From positions 7,440,001 through 7,504,000 of the forward strand of contig NZ_CP050975.2 of assembly GCF_012273515.2 (NCBI RefSeq): DNA of 64,000 bases, written 5' to 3'. Origin of the DNA: Streptomyces sp. RPA4-2 (GTDB lineage: Bacteria; Actinomycetota; Actinomycetes; Streptomycetales; Streptomycetaceae). Made by a program: the position numbers and the translations under genes. The notes beneath the pieces were generated by a model. It made no database searches, had not been told where the DNA came from, and saw only the letters and a list, made by a program, of their open reading frames with translations. This document shows, in pieces, positions 48,973 through 57,452 of this stretch (position 1 is the first letter of the stretch; the number at the start of each line of letters is the position of its first letter).

Positions 48973-50142
48973 ATGGCGGACACACACAGTTCCGGGCCGC
49001 TCGACGGCGTACGGGTCATCGACCTCTCGACCGTGGTCATGGGCCCGTACGCGGCCCAGATCCTCGGAGATCTGGGCGCCGATGTCATCAAGATCGAGTC
49101 CCCCGCCGACTCCCTGCGCGTGGGCCAGTACCGCAATACGCCCGGCATGACTCCGCTGCACCTCAACGTGAACCGCAACAAGCGCAGCGTGTCCCTCGAC
49201 CTGAAGGACGAGGCCGAGCACGCGCGGGCCCTCGAGCTCATCCATACCGCCGATGTGCTGATCACCAACATGCGTCCGCGCGCGCTCGCCCGGCTGCATC
49301 TGACCTACGAAGACCTCGCCACCGCCGACCCGGGCCTCGTGTACGCACACGCCGCGGGGTTCCGCGGCGACTCCGACCGGGCCGACGCCGCCGCCTACGA
49401 CGAGACCGTGCAGGCCGCCTCCGGGCTCGTCGACATCGCCGACCGCGCGCTGGGCACGCCGCGCTATCTGCCCAGCATCCTCGCCGACAAGATCTCCGGC
49501 CTGACCATCGTCTACAGCGTGCTGGCCGCCCTGGTGCACCGGGACAGGACCGGGCACGGCCAGCAGATAGAGATCCCGATGACCGACACGCTGATCGCGT
49601 TCAACCTGGTCGAGCATCTCGCCGGCCACACGTTCGAGGCGGCGACGGGCCCCACGGGCTACCCGCGGTCGCTGTCCGGACAGCACAGGGCGCGGCGTAC
49701 CAAGGACGGACTGGCCGCCGTGCTCCCGTACACCCCCCACAACTACCGTGACTTCTTCGCCGCCGCCGGCCGCCCCGACCTGGCCGCGGACCCACGCGTC
49801 AACGGCCCCACCCTCGACACGGCCGACGCCGACGACCTGTTCGCCCTGGTAGGCGAGTGCACCCCGGCGCTGACCACGGCCGAGTGGGCCGAGGTGTGCG
49901 CGAAGCACAGCATCCCGATGAGCCCGGTGCTGGAGCTGGAGCACGCGCACGAGGACCCCTACGTCCGCGACGGCCACCTCCTCGAAACGTTCGCGCACCC
50001 CACCGAAGGCCCGCTCCGCACGATCGGGATCCCGGTGAGGTTCTCCGCCACCCCCGGCTCGATCCGACGCCTGGCCCCGGTGCCCGGCCAGGACACCGCG
50101 GAGGTCCTCGCCGAGCTCGTGCCGCGGGCTGCCTCCCGCTGA
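48973..50142 (+). CDS. CaiB/BaiF-type CoA transferase, operon 2
   Basis: A 389-residue family-III CoA transferase (VRVIDLSTVVMGPYAAQILG, VNRNKRSVSLDLK, probable catalytic Asp in SILADKISGL). It is clearly divergent from the operon 1 transferase, so the two may serve different acids or work in sequence, for example activation and product release. GAAAGGA lies before the ATG. Confidence 0.9.
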   Translation: MADTHSSGPLDGVRVIDLSTVVMGPYAAQILGDLGADVIKIESPADSLRVGQYRNTPGMTPLHLNVNRNKRSVSLDLKDEAEHARALELIHTADVLITNMRPRALARLHLTYEDLATADPGLVYAHAAGFRGDSDRADAAAYDETVQAASGLVDIADRALGTPRYLPSILADKISGLTIVYSVLAALVHRDRTGHGQQIEIPMTDTLIAFNLVEHLAGHTFEAATGPTGYPRSLSGQHRARRTKDGLAAVLPYTPHNYRDFFAAAGRPDLAADPRVNGPTLDTADADDLFALVGECTPALTTAEWAEVCAKHSIPMSPVLELEHAHEDPYVRDGHLLETFAHPTEGPLRTIGIPVRFSATPGSIRRLAPVPGQDTAEVLAELVPRAASR

Positions 50143-50166
50143 GCGCAGAATCCTGTAGGAGAAGCC

Positions 50167-50934
50167 ATGAGCAGCAACGGCGTGCGCGTGCAGCGGGTCT
50201 GTTCGACCCTGCTGGTCACCATCGACCGCCCCCAGGCACGCAACTCGGTGAACGCCGCGGTCGCCGCCGCCCTGGCCGCCGCGCTGGACGAGCTGGAGGC
50301 CGACACCGAACTGCGCGCCGGTGTCCTGACCGGAGCGAAGGGCACCTTCAGCGCCGGCACGGACCTCAAGGCCGCACTGAACGGCGAGTCACCGACGATC
50401 CCGGGCCGCGGGTTCGGCGGCCTGGCCGAGGCCGACCGTACGAAGCCACTGATCGCCGCGGTGGAGGGGTTCGCGCTGGGCGGCGGACTCGAACTCGCCC
50501 TGGCCTGCGACCTGATCGTCGCAGCCGAGGACGCGACGTTCGGCCTGCCCGACGTCGAGCGCGGTCCGATCACCGCCGGAGGCCGCCTGACCCGACTGCC
50601 CGAGCGCGTCCCCTACCACCTGGCGCTGGAGGTCCTGCTCACCGGAGAGCCGGTCAGTGGTGCCCGCGCCGAGCGGCTGGGCCTGGCCAACCGGGTCACC
50701 GCGCCCGGCGAAGCGGTGGCCGTCGCCCTCGGGCTCGCCGAGCAGCTCGCACGCAACGCCCCGCTCGCACTCGCCGCGGTGAAGAACCTCGTACGGGCCG
50801 CCGACGGTGTGCCGGAGGCTGACCTCTTCGCCGTTAAGCGCAAGGAACTTGGCATCTTGACGGCCTCGGCCGACGCACGCGAGGGCATGACCGCCTTCGC
50901 CGAGCGCCGCGCCCCGCGGTGGACAGGGAAGTGA
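50167..50934 (+). CDS. Enoyl-CoA hydratase/isomerase (crotonase), operon 2
   Basis: The 255-residue crotonase is a close paralogue of the first gene of operon 1. Shared strings include AARNSVN-like DRPQARNSVN, GTFSAGTDLKAAL, PGRGFGG, ADRTKPLIAAVEG and the end REGMTAFAERRAP. The N-terminus lacks the 17-residue extension of the operon 1 copy. TAGGAG precedes the ATG. It is the second and last gene of operon 2. Confidence 0.92.
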   Translation: MSSNGVRVQRVCSTLLVTIDRPQARNSVNAAVAAALAAALDELEADTELRAGVLTGAKGTFSAGTDLKAALNGESPTIPGRGFGGLAEADRTKPLIAAVEGFALGGGLELALACDLIVAAEDATFGLPDVERGPITAGGRLTRLPERVPYHLALEVLLTGEPVSGARAERLGLANRVTAPGEAVAVALGLAEQLARNAPLALAAVKNLVRAADGVPEADLFAVKRKELGILTASADAREGMTAFAERRAPRWTGK

Positions 50935-51011
50935 CGTGAGGACCGACGACGGCGGCCCGTGGGGGGACAGGCGGGCGCGGACGGTGTCGAGGCACCCGAA
51001 CCCGGGGTGAT

Positions 51012-51443
51012 TCAGCTCGCCCGCCACCCCGTCCACCGGGTGACGAGCACTTCCACCACCTCGCCCGCCGGGGGACGGCCGGTGTACTGGAGCGGGTACT
51101 TCTCGGTGAGCAGTTCCGTGTAGCGGGCCGCGTCGGCGGACCGGCCGGCCGGTGGGAGGACCTGGGCGCGGCCGTCGGCGCGGGTCCACCAGAGCTGGTC
51201 CCAGTCCTCCTGGTAGTGGTCGGCGAGGAGCGAGACGGCGGGGTTGGCGAGGATGTTGGAGAGCCGTTTGAGGTGGGCCGACCGCTTGGGCTTGTGGTCG
51301 ACGGCCATGGCCACCGTGTCCCCGGTGACCACGAAGACCACCGGCACCAGGTGCGGGCGGCCGTCGGCGCCGACGGTGGCCAGGCGGGCGACCCGGGACG
51401 CCGCGAACCGTTCGCGCGCCTCGGACGCGGTCAGGACGGGCAT
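51012..51443 (-). CDS. F420-dependent PPOX-class oxidoreductase (TIGR03668-like)
   Basis: A 143-residue split-barrel flavin/F420 protein: ERFAASRVARLATVGADGRPHLVPVVF, VDHKPKRSAHLKRLSNILANP and the tail PLQYTGRPPAGEVVEV. The type uses reduced F420 on small substrates. Its ATG overlaps the preceding stop (TGATG), so it is produced with the F420-dependent LLM enzyme. Confidence 0.85.
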   Translation of the reverse strand: MPVLTASEARERFAASRVARLATVGADGRPHLVPVVFVVTGDTVAMAVDHKPKRSAHLKRLSNILANPAVSLLADHYQEDWDQLWWTRADGRAQVLPPAGRSADAARYTELLTEKYPLQYTGRPPAGEVVEVLVTRWTGWRAS

Positions 51444-52267
51444 CAGCGGAAACGGGCGGCGACCTCGGCGAACTGGTCCAGGTGTGCGAGGGTCGCCGGT
51501 TCGGGATCGGACGGCAGGTAGAACAGCACGCGCTCCACGTCCAGTTGTGCGTAGCCCTCGACCGCCTCGGGGGTGGCGGGCACACCGTAGACCGTCACCG
51601 GGACGGCGCGCCCGGCCATGGCCCGCACCTCCTCGATCTGTGGGGCCAGCACCTCGGGCGGGACGCCGTTGGCGAGCCAGACGTCGCCGAGTTCGGCGAC
51701 CCGGGGGAAGGCGCCTCTGCCACCGCCGACGAAGAGGGGCGGGTGCGGCTTTTGCACCGGCTTGGGCCAGGAGTAGACGGGGTCGAAGTCGACGAACTCT
51801 CCGTGGAACTCGGCCTTCTCCTTGGTCCACAGTTCGAGGATGGCGCGCAGCCGCTCGTTGACGAGCTTGCCCCGGGTGGCGGGGTCGGTGCCGTGGTTGG
51901 CCATCTCCTCGCGGTTCCACCCGACGCCGACACCGAAGACGGCCCGGCCGTCGGAGACCAGGTCGAGCGAGGCGACTTCCTTGGCGGTGTGGATCGGGTC
52001 GCGCTGCGAGACCAGGGCGATGCCGGTGCCCAGCAGGAGTCGTTCGGTGACGGTGGCCGCGGCGGTCAGCGCCACGAACGGGTCGAGCGTGCGGTAGTAG
52101 ATGTCGGGAAGTTCCCCGCCCGGGGGGTAGGGAGAGCGGCGGTCGACCGGGATGTGGCTGTGCTCGGCGATGAACAGCGAGTCGAACCCGCGCTCTTCGA
52201 TGGCGCGCCCGAGGGGCGCCGGCCGGGTGCTCAGATCGGTGATGAAGGTGGAGATCCCGAATTTCAC
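51443..52267 (-). CDS. F420-dependent LLM-class oxidoreductase
   Basis: A 274-residue luciferase-like barrel: MKFGISTFITD at the N-terminus, GFDSLFIAEHSHIP, GTGIALVSQRDPIHTAKEVASLD, FGVGVGWNREEMANHG and PPLFVGGGRGAF. The TIGR03619-like pattern uses coenzyme F420. The GTG start has GAAGGAG upstream. It is convergent with acyl-CoA operon 2; whether it joins that pathway is unknown. Confidence 0.9.
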   Translation of the reverse strand: MKFGISTFITDLSTRPAPLGRAIEERGFDSLFIAEHSHIPVDRRSPYPPGGELPDIYYRTLDPFVALTAAATVTERLLLGTGIALVSQRDPIHTAKEVASLDLVSDGRAVFGVGVGWNREEMANHGTDPATRGKLVNERLRAILELWTKEKAEFHGEFVDFDPVYSWPKPVQKPHPPLFVGGGRGAFPRVAELGDVWLANGVPPEVLAPQIEEVRAMAGRAVPVTVYGVPATPEAVEGYAQLDVERVLFYLPSDPEPATLAHLDQFAEVAARFR

Positions 52268-52707
52268 GCGGCTCCTTCGTCGCTGGTTCCCGCTGGTGCC
52301 CGGTGGATGGCCCCGGCCCGGTCGTGGCGCCCGGACCCGGATGCCGCCGGTGGCACGGGCTGCCGCTCATTGTCGGCGAGGGGGGCGGGCGGCGGGCGGG
52401 TGGCGCGCCGGACCTTGCTCCGACCGCGCGTGACCGCCGAAGCCCGCGGGGGAGCCGACGCGGGAATGTCTGAGGGGCCCATGTGGTTTTCACCTATGTG
52501 GTGGTGAAGGGAACTGTGTCCCCGGGCCTCACCTTTTTGCCCATGAGGACGATCGTTCGGCTGAAGCCTCATGGAGCCCTCGCCGCGGAGGCGACCGCCC
52601 TTCACGACCACGCTCATGGCTGTGCCCCTTCCGGGGTACGGCGAACAGACGCGTGACGTCGGCGGTGCGCGATCGCTCGTTCGGGCGGCAGCACCGCCTC
52701 GGTGTAC
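52268..52707. other. 440-base region between F420 genes and MerR gene
   Basis: The minus strand has a GGAAGGGG-preceded ATG at 52617 opening a 117-codon frame that ends in a GTGA overlap with the LLM gene. The product is Arg/Pro/His-rich with rare codons in places and no known domain, so it is left as a possible leader or small gene. The repeat CCTCA ... TGAGG around 52532-52554 may form a hairpin. Confidence 0.4.
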
Positions 52708-53046
52708 TCAGCCCGCCTTCTCGGTCCCCTTGTCCGTGGAGCGGCGGTACTCGGCGTTGATGCGCTGCGCTTCCTCGAGCTGGTCCTCAAGAATGATGAT
52801 GCGGCACGCGGCCTCGACCGGGGTGCCCTTGTCCACGAGCTCGCGGGCGCGCGCGGCGATCCGCAGTTGGTAGCGGGAGTAGCGCCGGTGTCCGCCCTCC
52901 GAGCGGAGCGGAGTGATCAGCCGGGCCTCGCCGATGGCTCGGAGGAAGCCGGGGGTGGTGCCGAGCATCTCGGCGGCCCGTCCCATCGTGTACGCGGGGT
53001 AGTCGTCGTCGTCCAGACGGCCACTGAGCGGAGTATCTGCTGTCAT
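52708..53046 (-). CDS. MerR-type helix-turn-helix regulator
   Basis: The ATG at 53046 with GAGGTGA upstream gives 112 residues. The MerR DNA-binding domain is at ~20-90: YTMGRAAEMLGTTPGFLRAIGEARLI, GGHRRYSRYQL, followed by a short coiled coil (EACRIIILEDQLEEAQRIN). No Cys-based metal site or large effector domain is present. Such short forms are common in streptomycetes and of mostly unknown role. It is divergent from the GvpU-like gene; repeats between them may be its targets. Confidence 0.88.
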   Translation of the reverse strand: MTADTPLSGRLDDDDYPAYTMGRAAEMLGTTPGFLRAIGEARLITPLRSEGGHRRYSRYQLRIAARARELVDKGTPVEAACRIIILEDQLEEAQRINAEYRRSTDKGTEKAG

Positions 53047-53373
53047 TTCACCTCGTTGAGCAACGCGTCGAGGGGCCCCGATGCCGTACGGCACCAGGGC
53101 CCCGAAGGAAATTCAACACCATCTGTCGGCTCTACTGCTGCGCCGACCGTCTGTTTCCGCTATCCGGCCCCAGGGAGGGGCGGGAGTGCGGGGTTCGAGG
53201 ATGCGTAACCGGGGACCACCTTCCGTTCCGGGGTCGTGCGGTACCCGGCCGTGTGGTGCTCGGGCCGGGCGATCCTGATGGCGTCCGTTCCTCCGTTCTT
53301 CCTCTGCATCCACCGCGTGTCGCTTCGGTACCGCATACGGCCCCTTCGGTTGCGGGCCGTCCACGTGGCGGTC

Positions 53374-53433
53374 ATGTCTACATGAGAAACCTTAGCCATG
53401 CTGCCGACCAATGTCTACTCTGGCAAAGGTAGA
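53374..53433. promoter_or_regulatory. Repeated ATGTCTAC elements, candidate MerR-type operator
   Basis: ATGTCTAC occurs at 53374-53381 and 53411-53418; the second starts a dyad TCTAC-N10-GTAGA (53414-53433). These sit in the 484-base divergent region between the MerR-type and GvpU-like genes, which otherwise holds nothing recognised (53047-53373 is plain GC-rich spacer). Confidence 0.5.
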
Positions 53434-53530
53434 TTTTGGCGTCGGCGTGTCGCAGGTATCTTGGGGTCCGCAGGTCACCAGGATCGCGTTCGCGTCCGAT
53501 CGGCCGGCGACGCCCATAGAATCGGCTTTC

Positions 53531-53905
53531 ATGTCGAACCCTGACGAGCTGCTCGTGGACATCTCCGCCATGGTGGAGTCCGGGCAAAGCAATCAGATGT
53601 CGCTGACCGTGGTCGCCGGCGGAGCCGTCATCACAGGCCGGCTGGCTCCCGAAGCCGTGTGGCGGGAGCGTGTCTCGGAGGTCCTGAAGGACTCCGACCG
53701 CCTCGGACCGTTCTCCGACGTCTTCACCGCGCGACGGGCGGAGGGCCGGGCGGATCGTGGCGAGCCGCCCACGCATCTGCACTTCCACCTCGCCCGGATC
53801 CTGCAGGGGAACGTCGGGATCCCCGAGACGGGCGGAATGTACCGTGTCGCGATCAAGGACGTCAGCGCCTGGACCGTGGGCGACTTCAGCTACTTCGACC
53901 AGTGA
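53531..53905 (+). CDS. GvpU-like gas-vesicle-accessory-type protein
   Basis: The ATG at 53531 gives 124 residues, the usual size of GvpU-like proteins; an in-frame ATG 40 codons earlier lies within the repeat region. Pattern: short acidic helix (ELLVDISAMVESG), a beta-hairpin SLTVVAGGAVITGRLAP, a polar middle and the closing strands GGMYRVAIKDVSAWTVGDFS. No gvpA-type structural gene is near, so it is an orphan. The assignment rests on pattern only, and the ribosome site is weak. Confidence 0.55.
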   Translation: MSNPDELLVDISAMVESGQSNQMSLTVVAGGAVITGRLAPEAVWRERVSEVLKDSDRLGPFSDVFTARRAEGRADRGEPPTHLHFHLARILQGNVGIPETGGMYRVAIKDVSAWTVGDFSYFDQ

Positions 53906-53964
53906 GACACCGCGTCGTCGGATCGTCCCCGCGCAGCCGGTAGTTGTCGCCCGGACGGTGGCGC

Positions 53965-54008
53965 ACGACGAGGGCCCGGCCGACATGTGTCGGCCGGGCC
54001 CTCGTCGT
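53965..54008. terminator. Very strong bidirectional terminator
   Basis: A perfect 20-bp stem with loop ATGT; left arm 53965-53984, right arm 53989-54008. It separates the GvpU-like gene from the convergent SCO5918-family gene. Confidence 0.92.
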
Positions 54009-54118
54009 CGTCCTGGCGGCGGCTACCGTCCGTCGCTTGCGTCAGATGCCTCCGTCGGTCCGCGCGGTCGCGGAGTCCGCACGTCCTCCTGGTGCCGCGG
54101 CGCCAGGTCCTCGACTCC

Positions 54119-54436
54119 TCAGAGTCCCAGCGGGGCCGGGCTGCCGAGCAGTGCCGACGCGTTCTGCAGCGGCGTGAGGACACGGGTGGGCTGTACGGGC
54201 TCGTGGCCGCCCTGGCAGGTGAAGCCGAGGCGGGTCATGGCCCGGGTGACCTCCCCGCTGGTGAAGTCGCGGCGGTCCTGACGGGTGATGACCTCGCCCA
54301 CCTGCTTGACGGGGTAGTGGCGACGACCGATCAGGACGGACTCACCGGTGATCGGCTCGGGCTTGACGCCCTTCATCGAGGCCAGCACCCCGCTCTTGGA
54401 GAGGTCGAACGGGAACCTGGCGATGACGCAGCGCAT
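54119..54436 (-). CDS. SCO5918-family small protein
   Basis: The 105-residue protein starts MRCVIARFPFDLSKSGVL and contains SVLIGRRHYPVKQVGEVITRQDRRDF and MTRLGFTCQGG, the pattern I associate with the SCO5918 family of streptomycetes, which has no established function. Several genes of the group (this one, a CBS protein, a DEAD-box helicase, CspA) follow each other on the minus strand, which suggests a shared role in RNA handling or cold response. The last ~25 residues are less ordered. Confidence 0.7.
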   Translation of the reverse strand: MRCVIARFPFDLSKSGVLASMKGVKPEPITGESVLIGRRHYPVKQVGEVITRQDRRDFTSGEVTRAMTRLGFTCQGGHEPVQPTRVLTPLQNASALLGSPAPLGL

Positions 54437-54495
54437 GATGCCTCACAGGGGAACAGGGGGGAGAGGAGGAAGTGGGTCCGGCCGGGTGGGACGGA

Positions 54496-54837
54496 TCAGC
54501 GGACGAGGGCGAGAACACCCGGGACGCGGTCGTGCTCGCCGGCGCCGAGGACGTCCCGTACCCGGATCCGGTCCGTGTAGGCGGAGCTGTCGCGGACGGC
54601 GGTGAGCTGGGCCCGGGTGATCGCGCCCGTGCACTGCTCGTCCTCGTCGCACAGGAGCAGGTACCCGACACGGGCACTGGCCATGACGGACAGGGCGACC
54701 TCGACGGTCATGTCGTCGCCGACCCGCGGTCCGGATACGTCCATGGCGTCGCTCGGAGCCGGGGCGGTGGCGGCGGTGTCCGCCGGGCGTTGCCGCGTCC
54801 GAACCGTCGTCAGTGTCAAGGCCAGTGCCAGTGTCAA
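54496..54837 (-). CDS. Small CBS-domain protein with TTG start
   Basis: The best start is a TTG at 54837, six bases after AGGAGG; the GTG at the frame's beginning (54876) has no ribosome site. This gives 113 residues. A single CBS repeat pair half is visible (VGDDMTVEVALSVMASARVGYLLLCDEDEQCTGAITRAQL is the region, ~45-85). CBS domains sense adenine nucleotides, usually as dimers. It lies between the SCO5918-family and DEAD-box genes. Confidence 0.65.
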   Translation of the reverse strand: MTLALALTLTTVRTRQRPADTAATAPAPSDAMDVSGPRVGDDMTVEVALSVMASARVGYLLLCDEDEQCTGAITRAQLTAVRDSSAYTDRIRVRDVLGAGEHDRVPGVLALVR

Positions 54838-54966
54838 AGGGTGCCTCCTGCGAAGTGGGGTGAGCTGTCCCGTCACGAAGTGCGACGCCGCCGGTGCCGG
54901 TGCCGGTGCCGCGGTATCAGGGCGTGTCGCGAGAGTCCCGCCTGCCCCGCGACGCCTGGCGAGGCC

Positions 54967-56532
54967 TCAGGCCGCGGAGTCGAGGGCCGACGGCCGCCGT
55001 GCCGTACGGCGCGCCGCCTCGCCGGCGGGCCGCCCCTGTCCGGCGCCGCCACGCCGGCCCCGGGACGAGCCGGAGCCCCGGGAGGACGAGCCGCGGGACG
55101 CGGAGGAACTCCGGGAGGCGGGACCGCGGCGGGCGCGTTCCGCGACCGGCGCGGTGATGACGACCGGTACGCCCGAGGGAGCCTGAGCGCCCGTGATGCG
55201 GCTCAACTCCTCCTCGCCGGAACGTACTTGGGTGGTCCGAGGAGTGATGCCGGCCGCCGCCATCAGCCGGCTCATGTCGCGACGCTGCTGGGGCGTCACC
55301 AGGGTGACGACACTGCCGGACTCGCCGGCGCGCGCGGTGCGCCCGCCCCGGTGCAGGTAGTCCTTCGGGTCGCTGGGCGGGTCGACGTTCACGACCAGGT
55401 CGAGGTTGTCGACGTGGATCCCGCGTGCCGCGACGTTGGTCGCGACCAGGACCGTCACGTGCCCGGTCTTGAACCGGTCCAGGGTCCGGGTGCGCTGCGG
55501 CTGCGACTTGCCCCCGTGCAGGGCCGCGGCGCGGACGCCGCTCTGGAGCAGATGCTCGGTCAGCCGGTCCACGGCGTGCTTGGTGTCCAGGAACATGATC
55601 ACCCGGCCCTCACGAGCCGCGATCTCGGTCGTCGTCCGCTGCTTGTCCGCGCCGTGCACATGGAGTACGTGGTGCTCCATGGTGGTGACCGCGCCCGCGG
55701 ACGGGTCCACGGAGTGGACCACGGGGTCGGTGAGATAGCGGCGGACCAGCAGGTCGACGTTGCGGTCCAGGGTGGCGGAGAACAGCATCCGCTGGCCCCC
55801 GGGGCGTACTTGGTCGAGCAGCGCGGTGACCTGCGGCATGAAGCCCATGTCGGTCATCTGGTCGGCTTCGTCGAGGACGGTGATGTCGACCTGGTCGAGG
55901 CGGCAGTCACCACGGTCGATGAGGTCCTTGAGCCGTCCCGGCGTGGCGACGACGACCTCCGCCCCGCCGCGCAGCGCGCCCGCCTGCCTGCCGATCGACA
56001 TCCCGCCGACCACGGTGGCCAGTCGCAGCCTGACCGCGCGGGCGTACGGGGTGAGCGCGTCGGTGACCTGCTGGGCGAGTTCGCGGGTGGGCACGAGGAC
56101 GAGGGCCAGCGGCTGCCGCGGCTCGGCGCGCCGGCCGGCGGTACGGGCCAGCAGGGCGAGGCCGAAGGCGAGGGTCTTGCCCGAACCGGTACGACCGCGG
56201 CCGAGCACGTCACGGCCGGCGAGCGAGTTCGGCAGGGTGGCCGCCTGGATCGGGAAGGGTACGGTGACGCCTTCGTGCCCGAGCGCCTCCAACAGCGGGG
56301 CGGGCATGGCGAGATCGGCGAAGGCCTCGACGGCGGGCAACGCGGGGGTGATCGTCGCCGGAGGTGCGAACTCGCCCTGCGGGGAGCTCTGTCGGCGGCC
56401 CTGGCCCTCGGAGCGTCGCGGACCTCCGGAGCGGCCGGCGGCCGAGGACCCGAAGCGGCTGCCGCCCCTCCCGGAGCCCGAACCTCCGGTGCGGGTACGG
56501 GAGTAGCGGTCGTTCGTGCGCGTGCGGTTCAT
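54967..56532 (-). CDS. DEAD-box RNA helicase with RGG/Ser-rich ends
   Basis: A 521-residue helicase: Q motif FPIQAATLP, motif I GRTGSGKT, Ia PTRELAQQ, II DEAD, III FSATL, V ARGIHV and VI HRGGRTARAG. The N-terminal ~60 and C-terminal ~60 residues are Gly/Arg/Ser-rich RNA-binding tails. It unwinds structured RNA, typically in ribosome assembly or cold adaptation. The 361-base leader between it and cspA is long enough for RNA-based control. Confidence 0.94.
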   Translation of the reverse strand: MNRTRTNDRYSRTRTGGSGSGRGGSRFGSSAAGRSGGPRRSEGQGRRQSSPQGEFAPPATITPALPAVEAFADLAMPAPLLEALGHEGVTVPFPIQAATLPNSLAGRDVLGRGRTGSGKTLAFGLALLARTAGRRAEPRQPLALVLVPTRELAQQVTDALTPYARAVRLRLATVVGGMSIGRQAGALRGGAEVVVATPGRLKDLIDRGDCRLDQVDITVLDEADQMTDMGFMPQVTALLDQVRPGGQRMLFSATLDRNVDLLVRRYLTDPVVHSVDPSAGAVTTMEHHVLHVHGADKQRTTTEIAAREGRVIMFLDTKHAVDRLTEHLLQSGVRAAALHGGKSQPQRTRTLDRFKTGHVTVLVATNVAARGIHVDNLDLVVNVDPPSDPKDYLHRGGRTARAGESGSVVTLVTPQQRRDMSRLMAAAGITPRTTQVRSGEEELSRITGAQAPSGVPVVITAPVAERARRGPASRSSSASRGSSSRGSGSSRGRRGGAGQGRPAGEAARRTARRPSALDSAA

Positions 56533-56844
56533 GCGGAACCTTCCTTGATGCGGCGCGTATCAAGGAATTCCCGCAGCAAAGAGCAGCGCAGAGAATCGCA
56601 AGAACGAGCCGGGACAGTGCGGAACCGATGCGGTTCCGCCGGGGAATGCTCACGGGAAACTTCGCTCAGTGAAATGGCGCGGTTCCGGTGGCGGGGCCCG
56701 GGCACTCCATGAAGAGGGCGGATATCCGCACCCGGAGTGTCGACGGGGCATTCCCGTGGGTCGGGGGGTGAATCCTCTGCGTCATGCCGCGGGTGAGAAC
56801 GCCGCGGTCCGGCGGAGGGACCGTGCCCGAAAACGGCGCGAGCC
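56533..56844. other. Long leader of the DEAD-box gene
   Basis: No gene is evident in these 312 bases. The minus strand carries the 5' leader of the helicase mRNA, with AGGAAGGTTC (GGAAGG) near the start codon. A moderately AT-rich segment at 56550-56680 could hold a promoter. No clear riboswitch fold was identified. Confidence 0.45.
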
Positions 56845-56872
56845 GGGGCCCGCACCCCATGGTGCGGGCCCC
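56845..56872. terminator. Terminator of cspA
   Basis: A perfect 12-bp stem, GGGGCCCGCACC with GGTGCGGGCCCC, and loop CCAT, 21 bases after the cspA stop. Confidence 0.9.
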
Positions 56873-56893
56873 AGCTGCGAAGTACGTGAGGCG

Positions 56894-57097
56894 TCAGGCC
56901 GGAACGATGTTCTCGGCCGTCGGGCCCTTCTGGCCCTGAGCGATGTCGAAGGACACCTTCTGGCCTTCCTGGAGCTCACGGAAGCCCTGGGCGGCGATGT
57001 TCGAGTAGTGGGCGAAGACGTCGGCGCCGCCGCCGTCCTGCTCGATGAAGCCGAAGCCCTTTTCCGCGTTGAACCACTTCACGGTACCGGTGGCCAT
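56894..57097 (-). CDS. cspA: Cold-shock protein
   Basis: The 67-residue protein is a complete cold-shock domain with RNP1 KGFGFI and RNP2 VFAHYS motifs and the start [14 protein letters not shown]. It binds single-stranded RNA/DNA. GAAGGAG lies 5 bases before the ATG. It is followed by a strong terminator and then the DEAD-box gene, a common companion in actinobacteria. Confidence 0.97.
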   Translation of the reverse strand: MATGTVKWFNAEKGFGFIEQDGGGADVFAHYSNIAAQGFRELQEGQKVSFDIAQGQKGPTAENIVPA

Positions 57098-57452
57098 GTA
57101 GATCTCCTTCGGGGCGGTGTTCGGAATGCGCGGTGTGCGGACTCCGCGTCGCCGTGATGATCACCCCGCCGGAATAATGAATCCGGAGATAAAAAGGAGC
57201 TCCACCGGCATGAAAGACGGTGAGGGCACTCGCAAGTTTTAGGGAACCACAACTGCAACTGACATCGACAGTAGCACGGTGCGATCGATCATGTGCGGTG
57301 GATAACTCTGCTCCGCCTGTCGGGCGAGGAATCTTCCTTGTGCGTCATATTCATTTCTCACTTCGCGGTCACAGATATTGTGCGCCGGACGGCGTCCCCG
57401 CGCCGGGCCCAGGGCCCCGGACGCGGGGCGACCGCGGCCGCATGTGCGGTGA
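57098..57452. other. cspA promoter/leader and 3' end of CHAT gene
   Basis: 355 bases without a gene. The less GC-rich part, 57165-57370, probably holds the cspA promoter and the long 5' leader usual for cold-shock genes. No clear terminator was found for the CHAT gene, which also reads into this region from the right. Confidence 0.5.

Noticed and set aside
52264..52617. 117-codon minus-strand frame before the F420 LLM gene
   Set aside because: Good ribosome site and GTGA overlap, but poor codon pattern and no recognisable protein; kept only as a note on the gap.
57098..57452. Riboswitch in the cspA leader
   Set aside because: The leader is long, but no ligand-binding fold could be recognised; a temperature-responsive structure is possible without sequence proof.
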